Shown one piece after another: positions 1 to 6,541 of a stretch of 64,000 nt of DNA. Made by a program: the position numbers and the translations under genes. The stretch lies in the NCBI RefSeq assembly GCF_019443505.1, contig NZ_CP080377.1, forward strand, positions 3,286,001 to 3,350,000. The letters run 5' to 3'. This stretch comes from Janthinobacterium sp. PAMC25594 (GTDB lineage: Bacteria; Pseudomonadota; Gammaproteobacteria; Burkholderiales; Burkholderiaceae_D). Positions within the stretch are counted from its first letter, which is position 1. Each line of letters begins with the position of its first letter. The notes beneath the pieces were generated by a model. The model saw nothing but the letters and a program-made list of their open reading frames with translations, was not told where the DNA came from and ran no database searches.

Positions 1-1374
1 GTGCGCATCGACGCCCAGCGCGACGGCATCGCCTGGACCGACGACGGTTCCAAGGTGGCCGTGCGCGTGCGCGCCATCGACAACAAGGACGGCTGGCTCG
101 CCAACGTCGACCTGGCCAACGGCGCCTTGCTGCCCGTGCACCGCATCAGCGACGCGGCCTGGGTCAACCGCCGCGCCGAGGAATTCGGCTGGCTGCCCGA
201 CAATGCCACCCTGTGGTATCTGTCCGAGGAAAGCGGCTACGCCCACCTGTACACGAAAACGGGCGCGGCTCCGGCGCGCGCCTTGACCAGCGGCCAGTGG
301 GAAGTGAGCGCCGTCGAATGGAGCCGCGACGGCAAGAATGCGTATTTCATGTGCAACCGGCAGGCGCCGGGTACGTATGAAGTGTGCGCCAGCACTGCCA
401 AAGAGGGCGGCGCGCGCGAAGTGACGAACTTGAAAGGCGTGGAAAACTTCGGCCTGTCGCCCGATAACGGCAAGCTGCTGCTGCGCTATTCCACCAGCTA
501 TATGCCGGCCCAGCTGGCGACGATTTCCGTTGCAGGCGGCAAGGAAAATATCCTGACGGATACGCGCAGCGACGCCTTCAAGGCGCGCAACTGGGTCATG
601 CCGGAGCTGGTGCAAGTGCCGTCCACGCATGGCGCGGCACCGATCTGGGCCAAGCTGTACCGGCCCGCAACACTGGAAGCAGGAAAACAGTATCCGATCG
701 TCATGTTCGCGCACGGCGCCGGCTACCTGCAGAATGTCACGCAGCGTTACCCCGTCTACTTCCGCGAACAGATGTTCCACAACCTGCTGGTGGAGCAGGG
801 CTATATCGTGCTCGACGTCGACTACCGCGCCTCGCTCGGCTACGGCAGCGCCTGGCGCACGGCCATCTACCGCCAGATGGGCCACCCGGAACTGGAAGAT
901 TTTATTGACGGCGCCAACTGGCTGGCAGCGCAACACCAGGGCGACATCAAGAACGTGGGCATCTATGGCGGCAGTTATGGCGGCTTCATGAGCCTGATGG
1001 CCCTGATGCGCGCCCCGGAAATCTTCAAGTCCGGCGCCGCGCTGCGTCCCGTGACGGACTGGACCACCTACAACCACGAATACACGGCGAACATTCTGAA
1101 CACGCCGGACGTCGATCCGCAGGCGTATAAAATCTCGTCGCCGATCGAATACGCGGATAAGCTGACGGGCAACCTGCTGATCGCCCATGGCATGATCGAC
1201 GATAACGTGTTTTACCAGGATTCCGTGCGCCTGTCGCAACGCTTGATCGAGCTCAAAAAGGATAACTGGGAAATGGCCAGCTACCCGATGGAGCGCCACG
1301 GCTTCGTGCAGCCGGAAGCGTGGTATGACGAGTACCGGCGGATTTATCAGTTGTTCCAAAGAACCTTGAAGTAA
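1..1374 (+). CDS. S9 family prolyl oligopeptidase, 3' portion (5' cut by window)
   Basis: C-terminal 457 residues of a DPP-IV/acylaminoacyl-peptidase type serine peptidase; the reading frame is open to base 1, so the true start lies upstream. The first ~200 residues read as beta-propeller repeats (WTDDGS, EWSRDGKNAYF, GLSPDNGK blades). The alpha/beta-hydrolase domain follows from about residue 210. The nucleophile is the Ser in GGSYGG (~residue 325), the acid the Asp in GMIDDNVF (~401), and the base the His in MERHGF (~433), which completes the triad in the correct order. Family members cleave short peptides after Pro or similar residues. The gene faces cccp-like 1511..2506 tail to tail, with two hairpin repeats between them. 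Family assignment is firm; substrate is unknown. Confidence 0.93.
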   Translation: MRIDAQRDGIAWTDDGSKVAVRVRAIDNKDGWLANVDLANGALLPVHRISDAAWVNRRAEEFGWLPDNATLWYLSEESGYAHLYTKTGAAPARALTSGQWEVSAVEWSRDGKNAYFMCNRQAPGTYEVCASTAKEGGAREVTNLKGVENFGLSPDNGKLLLRYSTSYMPAQLATISVAGGKENILTDTRSDAFKARNWVMPELVQVPSTHGAAPIWAKLYRPATLEAGKQYPIVMFAHGAGYLQNVTQRYPVYFREQMFHNLLVEQGYIVLDVDYRASLGYGSAWRTAIYRQMGHPELEDFIDGANWLAAQHQGDIKNVGIYGGSYGGFMSLMALMRAPEIFKSGAALRPVTDWTTYNHEYTANILNTPDVDPQAYKISSPIEYADKLTGNLLIAHGMIDDNVFYQDSVRLSQRLIELKKDNWEMASYPMERHGFVQPEAWYDEYRRIYQLFQRTLK

Positions 1375-1404
1375 TCGTCATTGCCCGGCCCGCTCGGCAA
1401 AAAC

Positions 1405-1445
1405 TGTCGGATTACGCGAGGCGAGGCCTCGCTAATCCGACCTAC
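1405..1445. repeat. Palindromic intergenic repeat, unit 1
   Basis: Hairpin unit with outer arms TGTCGGATTA and TAATCCGACCTAC and inner stem CGAGGC-gag-GCCTCG. It forms a pair with the next unit in the convergent gap between the S9 peptidase and the cytochrome c peroxidase. One of eight units in the window with the same outer arms, different inner stems and a 3-nt loop. Confidence 0.9.
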
Positions 1446-1455
1446 TCGCTCAGGC

Positions 1456-1493
1456 GTAGGTCGGATTAGCGGCGCAGCCGCGTAATCCGACAC
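1456..1493. repeat. Palindromic intergenic repeat, unit 2
   Basis: Same family as the preceding unit, in the opposite orientation (starts GTAGGTCGGATTA, ends TAATCCGACA). Inner stem GCGGC-gca-GCCGC. It is separated from unit 1 by 10 bases. Confidence 0.9.
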
Positions 1494-1510
1494 CCCCACA
1501 CTCCAATTAC

Positions 1511-2506
1511 TCAGTCAAACGGCACGGGCCGCGGTGTCGTGTCCGACGATGGCGGCAGGATCGGCAGCACGAGCTGCGGCTGCTTGCCCGTCAGGGTTTT
1601 CAGGAAGGCGACCAGCTTGCCATTTTCATCGGGCGTAAAGGTGCGGCCTAGTTGCAAGCGGCCCATCACGTCGACGGCTTGCGTCAGGGTCGCCGCTTCG
1701 CCATCGTGGAAATAGGGGTACGTCAATTCCACGTTGCGCAGGGTCGGCACCTTGAAGTTGAAACGGTCGGCATCCTTGCCCGTCACGGCCGAGCGCCCTT
1801 GCGCCGTCATCGCCGTTTTGTACGGTTCCACCACGCCCATCTTCTGGAAAGTATTGCCGCCCACGGCGGGACCGTTATGGCAGGCGATGCAGCCGCTCGA
1901 TTTGAACAGCTGATAGCCGGCCAGCTCGTCTTTCGTCAGCGCGCTTTTCTTGCCCATCAGCCATTGGTCGAAGCGCGAACCGGGGGTCACCAGCACTTCC
2001 TCGAAGGCGGCGATGGCGCGCGTGACTTGCTCGATGGTCAATTTATCCTGGCCGAACACTTGCCGAAATTCCGCGCGGTAGGCGGGAATCGAGGCCAGCA
2101 CGTCGATGGCCAGCGCGTGCGTAAAAGCCATCTCGCCGGGATTGGCGATGGGACCACCCGCCTGCTCCTGCAAATCCTTGGCGCGGCCATCCCAGAATTG
2201 CGCCACGTTCATGCTGGCATTGAGCACCGTGGGTGAATTGATGGGCCCGCGCTGCCAGTTGTGGCCGATCGAGGTCTTGATGTTGTCCGTGCCGCCCATG
2301 CTCAGGTTATGGCAGCTATTGCAGGAAATAAAGCCCGAACGCGACAGGCGCGGGTCGAAAAACAGTTTCTTGCCCAGCTCGACCATCGCCGGATTGGTCA
2401 CCTTGGCGGCAGTGATGGGCTGGATCGGCTCCTTTTCAGCGGCGTGCAGCACGCCGCCGAAGGCCAGGCTGGTGATGAAGAGGAAGGGTGAGAGGGTGCG
2501 GCGCAT
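1511..2506 (-). CDS. Di-haem cytochrome c peroxidase (MauG/CcpA family)
   Basis: 331 residues with an N-terminal signal peptide (cleavage near HAA at ~23), so periplasmic. Two c-type haem sites are visible, CNSCH at residues 62-66 and CIACH at 206-210, one per domain as in bacterial cytochrome c peroxidases that reduce H2O2 with electrons from a small cytochrome or cupredoxin. The conserved stretches NSPTVLNA and VPTLRNVELTYPYFHDG belong to this family. Length matches the family (about 320-340). The gene appears monocistronic. The ATG at 2506 has an AGGAG-like site upstream (complement of ctcctgg at 2513-2519). Confidence 0.93.
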   Translation of the reverse strand: MRRTLSPFLFITSLAFGGVLHAAEKEPIQPITAAKVTNPAMVELGKKLFFDPRLSRSGFISCNSCHNLSMGGTDNIKTSIGHNWQRGPINSPTVLNASMNVAQFWDGRAKDLQEQAGGPIANPGEMAFTHALAIDVLASIPAYRAEFRQVFGQDKLTIEQVTRAIAAFEEVLVTPGSRFDQWLMGKKSALTKDELAGYQLFKSSGCIACHNGPAVGGNTFQKMGVVEPYKTAMTAQGRSAVTGKDADRFNFKVPTLRNVELTYPYFHDGEAATLTQAVDVMGRLQLGRTFTPDENGKLVAFLKTLTGKQPQLVLPILPPSSDTTPRPVPFD

Positions 2507-2714
2507 AGTCTAACTCCTGGAAACATTCCCGAATCGGCGGCACGCGCCGGCGCGGGAATGCAGCGCACCGACCCGGTTGCCACCCGTACATCGCTGATTG
2601 GATGTTGATTTATATTAACTTTGACGGGTTGACAATGGAAATGACCGGGATCAAGGTTCTGGCCAAGTGCGAATCGTGCTTGCCATTTACGCAAGCGTGG
2701 CACATGATGAAGGC

Positions 2715-3152
2715 ATGCAAACGACCACCTCCCCCGCACTGTTGCCCCTGCTGCGCGCCGCGTGCGCCAGCTTCCTGCTGCTTGCCGCCAGCGCCTGCGG
2801 CAGCGCCCCCGCACAAGATGCGCCGCCCGCGCCCGGCAATGCCGGCTTGCTGGCGCAAATCCAGGCGGAAGTGGGCGCCGCCGCTTGCGATTCCACCCAG
2901 CAATGCCAAACCATCGCCATCGGCGCCAAGGCTTGCGGCGGCCCCGAGCGCTACCTGGCCTGGTCCAGCAAGGAGCATGATGGCAAGAAACTCAAGGCAC
3001 TGGCCCAGGCGCAAGCCGAGGCGAGCCGCAAGCAACAGCAGGCGGACGGCATGATGTCGACCTGCTCCATCGTCACGGACCCGGGCGCCACCTGCGAAGC
3101 GGGACGCTGCGTGCTGCAAAAGAGCGGCCTGGGCGGCAGCTCGGCGATGTAA
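2715..3152 (+). CDS. Small lipoprotein of unknown function
   Basis: The start is placed at the ATG at 2715, because the longer frame from 2667 puts 16 polar residues ahead of the signal peptide. The 145-residue product has a hydrophobic leader ending LLAASAC, a plausible lipobox, followed by a Pro/Ala-rich linker. The mature part contains four further Cys (ACDSTQQC, KACGGPER, STCSIV, TCEAGRCVL), suggesting disulfides in the periplasm, and ends Gly/Ser-rich. I recognise no named domain. It is convergent with 3195..3971. Confidence 0.7.
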   Translation: MQTTTSPALLPLLRAACASFLLLAASACGSAPAQDAPPAPGNAGLLAQIQAEVGAAACDSTQQCQTIAIGAKACGGPERYLAWSSKEHDGKKLKALAQAQAEASRKQQQADGMMSTCSIVTDPGATCEAGRCVLQKSGLGGSSAM

Positions 3153-3176
3153 AAAAAGCCGCTGGATCAGCGGCTT
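3151..3176 (-). terminator. Rho-independent terminator for the 3195..3971 gene
   Basis: Stem AAGCCGCTG/CAGCGGCTT with a 3-nt loop. Read on the minus strand it is followed by a run of seven T, immediately after the minus-strand stop codon. Confidence 0.85.
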
Positions 3177-3194
3177 GGCGGGTTCTGCAACAGG

Positions 3195-3971
3195 TCAGGA
3201 CTGCAGCTGCAAGGTCTTGATGATTTTGCTTTCCACCTTCTCGCCCGCGCCCGAGGTGGCATTCTTGCTTTCCTTGCGCAGCAGCAATAAATGGTCGCCG
3301 CTGACGCCATACTGGCGCGTTTCGTCCGTCTTTTGCGTAAAGCTGACGACGACAAAGGCGCGCCCGCTGACGTCAAAGTGGAAATGGCTGGCCAGCGGCG
3401 TGCCGTCGGCGGCGATCCACACCTCGATGCCACCTTCGAACTTCTTCACATACTTGCGGTCTTTCTCAGGCACCTTGTCGAGCGACAAGGTAAAACTGAG
3501 CAGGCGCGCCGGCTTGCCCTTGTAGTTATCGATCTTCTCGCCGCTGAACACGGCTTCCTCGATTTCGCGCGACAGGGCATCGGCCGCCGACACCATGGAG
3601 TGCAGCTCCGTCGCCTTCATTTCTCCCAGCGCAAAGCCGATCGGCGTCTTGACCTTCGGATCTTTCACCCTGGCGCGCTGCTCGGCTTCCACTTTCGCCA
3701 GCAAGTCCTTACTGTAGAGCACCTGCAAGCCCGCCGGCCCGCCCTCGACAGCCACCGTGGCCTGGCCGCTATCGTCTTCCGCCGCTTTGCCCTCGCCCTC
3801 GCGGCGCCAGGTTTTCGATTCGACCTGCGCCTTGATCGGCATCTGGCCCTGCAAACGCGCCAGCGCCGCATTCAGATCGGCCAAGCCATCGGCCCGCGCC
3901 GTACCGCAAAACAAACTGAACAAGCCCGCAGCCGCCAGGCCCTGCACTCCCATACGTCGCCGCATCGCCAC
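3195..3971 (-). CDS. Exported protein of unknown function
   Basis: 258 residues beginning with a signal peptide (MRRRMGVQGLAAAGLFSLF, cleavage near ARA-DG). The mature protein is charged. It has an N-terminal helical region (LADLNAALARLQGQ), a central helical stretch with many Lys/Glu, and a C-terminal part rich in beta-type sequence (GIEVWIAADGTPLASHFHF). It resembles small periplasmic proteins annotated only as hypothetical. Stands alone with its own terminator at 3151-3176. No function is proposed. Confidence 0.75.
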   Translation of the reverse strand: MAMRRRMGVQGLAAAGLFSLFCGTARADGLADLNAALARLQGQMPIKAQVESKTWRREGEGKAAEDDSGQATVAVEGGPAGLQVLYSKDLLAKVEAEQRARVKDPKVKTPIGFALGEMKATELHSMVSAADALSREIEEAVFSGEKIDNYKGKPARLLSFTLSLDKVPEKDRKYVKKFEGGIEVWIAADGTPLASHFHFDVSGRAFVVVSFTQKTDETRQYGVSGDHLLLLRKESKNATSGAGEKVESKIIKTLQLQS

Positions 3972-4044
3972 ATCCCTTCAAGTCATACAAGGATGCCAAA
4001 ACACCATGTTTTGGCCATCTGTTGCATTTGAACACAGCTAGCTC

Positions 4045-4074
4045 TGGTCAGGTGGAAAGTCTTTCTGCTATAAT
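4045..4074 (+). promoter_or_regulatory. Promoter of tRNA-Phe
   Basis: A perfect -10 box TATAAT at 4069-4074 lies 10 bases before the mature tRNA. TGGTCA at 4045-4050 is a 4-of-6 match to the -35 consensus at 18-bp spacing. Confidence 0.65.
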
Positions 4075-4084
4075 TCGCCGCCTT

Positions 4085-4160
4085 GGCCTGGTAGCTCAGT
4101 CGGTAGAGCAGAGGATTGAAAATCCTTGTGTCGGTGGTTCGATTCCGCCCCGGGCCACCA
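4085..4160 (+). tRNA. tRNA-Phe (GAA)
   Basis: A complete 76-nt cloverleaf. The acceptor stem GGCCTGG pairs with CCGGGCC (one G-T pair), followed by encoded ACCA. The anticodon stem GAGGA/TCCTT closes the loop TTGAAAA with GAA at 4118-4120. The T-arm contains GGTTCGATTCC. A strong terminator follows at 4183. The 3' half is repeated, decayed, at 5791-5858. Confidence 0.97.
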
Positions 4161-4182
4161 AGAATTCAGCAGTAAATAGCAA

Positions 4183-4209
4183 AAAAGCCAACCTTCGGGT
4201 TGGCTTTTT
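4183..4209 (+). terminator. Terminator of tRNA-Phe
   Basis: AAAAGCCAACC-TTCG-GGTTGGCTTTT stem-loop with a UUCG tetraloop and a T run, 23 bases past the tRNA. Confidence 0.92.
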
Positions 4210-4350
4210 GTTTGCAGGCTCAAAAAAATCTTTGCCCTGGTCCATCTATGTTGCCCGGTAGGCCACCGTACTTCGGGCGGCTCCACTTGTTGCTCAGCGT
4301 TAATATACTCTACCATGCCGAGCACGACCGCCTGAGATCAGGGCGTAGGA

Positions 4351-5481
4351 CTATTCAGTGCGTGGCACCCATGCCTTAACCTTTGCAAACATTTTTTCAT
4401 GCGCCGCATCTGTCTCATTGCTGTCAAAGGAAGCAAGTAGCTTGGATAGGGTTGCGGCTTTATGGCCTCTGAAGCTAGATAACAGGCACCAGAAATAAGC
4501 TTGCTGAATATCCTGCGGGACGCCTCTGCCGTAAAGGTACATCAAGCTCAAATTGTACTGCGCACCGGCATCGCCTTGATCCGCCGCTCGCCGATACCAT
4601 TTGACCGCTTGCTTCTCATCCTTGATAGGCCCGCGACTGCTGGCATACAGCACACCCAGATTGTATTGCGCGTCGACGTAGCCTTGCTCCGCAGCCTTCC
4701 GATACCAGGTCGAGGCTTCCTCTTCGTCACGCGGCCCCCCTGTACCGTTGACATAAGCCAATGCCAAACTGAACTGTCCACGCGCACTCCCCTGCGCCGC
4801 CGCTTTTCGATACCAACTCACAGCTTGCTGCTCGTCTTTCGGGACACCATCCCCACTGGCGAACGCCAAGCCCAATTCAAGCTGTGCGTTGGCATGCCCT
4901 TGTTCAGCAGCCTTGCGATACCAGGTCACCGCCTGCTGTGCGTCCTCATGCATGCCCCACCCGTCTGTCGCTGCCGTTCCCATACGATATTGAGCGCGAG
5001 CAAACCCATTATCGGCGGCTCTGCGATACCAACTGATAGCTTGCGCTGGTTCCTTGGAAACGCCATGTCCGAATTCGTACATCACTCCCATGACAAACTG
5101 TGCGAGAGCGTAGCCCTGCTCCGCCGCCTTGCGATTCCAAGCCAGAGCCTGCTGCCAATCCTGGGGGACTCCCTTTCCTTTGCCGTACATTACGGCCAGG
5201 TTCTGCTGCGCATTGGCCAAGCCCTGCTCCGCAGCTTTTCGATACCATGAAACCGCCCGTTGCTCATCTTTTGAAGTACCCACGCCATTGGCGTACATCT
5301 CGCCCAACTTGTTCTGTGCCACCGCATTACCATCCTCAGCAAGTTTCGCGTAGCCCGTTAAAGACGCAGGGTAATCTTTCGCCTCATATGCCGTGTTGAC
5401 TTCGTCTAATGTCGGGGACGAAATAGCGGCTTCGGCAGCAAGTGCGAGCGTCAACAGGCATGTCAAAAAATAGAATTTCAT
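4351..5481 (-). CDS. Sel1-repeat (TPR-like) exported protein
   Basis: 376 residues with a signal peptide (FYFLTCLLTLALAAEA). From about residue 30 to 350 there are roughly eight Sel1-like repeats of 36 residues with the signature AxxWYRKAAEQGxAxAQxxLGxxYxxGxGVxxDxxQA. This is a helical solenoid used for protein-protein contacts in the periplasm. Base composition is less GC-rich than in neighbouring genes and the gene lies between the two tRNA-Phe copies, so it was probably acquired. Sel1 proteins serve as adaptors, inhibitors or virulence factors; the partner here is unknown. The upstream region on its 5' side (5482 onward) has no clear promoter. Confidence 0.9.
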   Translation of the reverse strand: MKFYFLTCLLTLALAAEAAISSPTLDEVNTAYEAKDYPASLTGYAKLAEDGNAVAQNKLGEMYANGVGTSKDEQRAVSWYRKAAEQGLANAQQNLAVMYGKGKGVPQDWQQALAWNRKAAEQGYALAQFVMGVMYEFGHGVSKEPAQAISWYRRAADNGFARAQYRMGTAATDGWGMHEDAQQAVTWYRKAAEQGHANAQLELGLAFASGDGVPKDEQQAVSWYRKAAAQGSARGQFSLALAYVNGTGGPRDEEEASTWYRKAAEQGYVDAQYNLGVLYASSRGPIKDEKQAVKWYRRAADQGDAGAQYNLSLMYLYGRGVPQDIQQAYFWCLLSSFRGHKAATLSKLLASFDSNETDAAHEKMFAKVKAWVPRTE

Positions 5482-6076
5482 GGTTGAATGACCTTTATCA
5501 GAAAAAATTCTGCCAAACCATTTAATCGGAAATTCGCTACATTGGAATGCGGGCCGAAGCGTTCGGTCGACGTTCGTTTCGAACAGGCACTCGGACTGGT
5601 CAGCGGATAGTGTCTACCTTTTATGCGGCAGCCGATGACTAAAATGAGAGATCGTTGCCCTTGATCAACTATGGTTTGATGTGCGCCCACCGTACTCCGG
5701 GATGCCAGATTGATCGCACTATGTTGATTTCCAGGAATTATCTCGAATATAAATAAAAATGTAATTTGTTTAATATCGCCCAGCATCGAAATTGAAAATC
5801 CTTGCATCGGTGGTTCGATACCACCCGGGCACCAAGAATTCAGCAGCACATAGCAAAAACCTTCCATCCCACCGCTATGTACGCAAACGTACGGACTGCA
5901 GCCGCGCAAGAGCCCATGCTGCAGGCAGACCAAACACCCTTCCCGCCGCCAGCGCCCTGCGCGACGCGGCAGACGGGGTGCCAGGTCAGCTCTCCCCGCC
6001 ACACCGCCATGCGAAACTCGCGCCCGACGCCGTCGAGCCGTTCCGTACATAACGGCACACTGCCAAAGGATGCATC
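5482..6076. other. Gene-free stretch with decayed tRNA-Phe copy
   Basis: No credible gene in 595 bases. The left part (5482-5790) is AT-rich and unlike the genome average. The decayed tRNA-Phe copy occupies 5791-5858. From about 5860 the composition returns to genome-typical GC and leads to the next gene, whose ribosome site AAAGGA is at 6065-6070. Confidence 0.6.
5791..5858 (+). pseudogene. Decayed 3' half of tRNA-Phe (att-site copy)
   Basis: Begins at the anticodon loop (ATTGAAAATCC) and runs through the variable and T arms to CACCA and about 25 bases beyond, matching 4115-4185. The D arm and 5' acceptor strand are absent and the acceptor strand has lost bases (CCCGGGC for CCCCGGGCC), so it cannot fold as a tRNA. 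Confidence 0.82.
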
Positions 6077-6418
6077 ATGAAAACTACCCTGATATTGCTC
6101 GCGCTCGCCTCTACCCTCGCCCTGACCGCTTGCCAGCGCGAAGCGCCACCCGCGCCGACCGTCGTGCAAGTCGTTCCCGGCCCTGCCGGCGCGCCTGGTC
6201 CTGCCGGCGCTACCGGTGCCAAGGGCGCTGAAGCCCCTGCCGGTGCGACGGGTGCCACCGGCGCCACGGGCCAGACCGGCGACAGCGGTGCCGCCGGATA
6301 CGATGGCGCGAAGGGCGCTACCGGCGCTACTGGCGCACAAGGCAACGATGGCACCAAGGGCGACGACGGCGCCAAGGGCAAAACGGGCGACACGGTGATT
6401 GTCGTTCCACAACGCTAA
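6077..6418 (+). CDS. Collagen-like lipoprotein
   Basis: 113 residues. Signal peptide [19 protein letters not shown] with lipobox LTAC (Cys19), so it is lipid-anchored. After a short Pro/Val-rich linker, residues ~36-105 are an almost unbroken Gly-X-Y array ([33 protein letters not shown]), which is the collagen triple-helix pattern. The array is interrupted once at EAPAG. The tail TVIVVPQR is hydrophobic and basic. Bacterial collagen-like proteins form surface stalks; no globular head is present. Start supported by AAAGGA seven bases upstream. It lies just outside the element remnant. Confidence 0.85.
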   Translation: MKTTLILLALASTLALTACQREAPPAPTVVQVVPGPAGAPGPAGATGAKGAEAPAGATGATGATGQTGDSGAAGYDGAKGATGATGAQGNDGTKGDDGAKGKTGDTVIVVPQR

Positions 6419-6437
6419 TCCGTCTCACGCCAGACAC

Positions 6438-6468
6438 CACAACGCCAACCCCTGCGGTTGGCGTTGTG
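6438..6468. terminator. Strong hairpin after the collagen-like gene
   Basis: CACAACGCCAACC pairs with GGTTGGCGTTGTG, a 13-bp perfect stem with a 5-nt loop, 20 bases after the stop. No T run follows on the plus strand, so termination is probable but not certain. Confidence 0.7.
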
Positions 6469-6541
6469 CGTATGCGCTGTACCGCACAGTAACATCGGCC
6501 ACATCGGCCTACCCTGTTGTCATTACACAGGGAGATATCGC

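Larger units (their letters stand above)
4115..5858. mobile_element. Remnant of a tRNA-Phe-targeted integrated element
   Basis: The segment is bounded by the 3' part of tRNA-Phe plus about 25 bases downstream (4115-4185) and an imperfect copy of the same stretch (5791-5858). The copies share ATTGAAAATCCTTG, TCGGTGGTTCGAT, ACCAAGAATTCAGCAG and ATAGCAAAAA, and differ by a handful of substitutions and two 1-base deletions. Duplication starting at the anticodon loop is the usual footprint of a tyrosine-recombinase element. The interior has visibly lower GC than its flanks and carries one Sel1-repeat gene and no integrase. I infer an old element that has lost its recombinase. Confidence 0.7.

Noticed and set aside
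1405-1493. CRISPR array
   Set aside because: Repeats occur as one or two palindromic units per site with no regular spacers and no cas genes; these are REP-like hairpins.
4061-4325. Short frames over tRNA-Phe
   Set aside because: They overlap the tRNA and its terminator on both strands; artefacts.
5478-6050. 190-codon minus-strand frame across the tRNA-Phe copy
   Set aside because: Runs through a decayed tRNA segment and AT-rich DNA with no start signal or family similarity.
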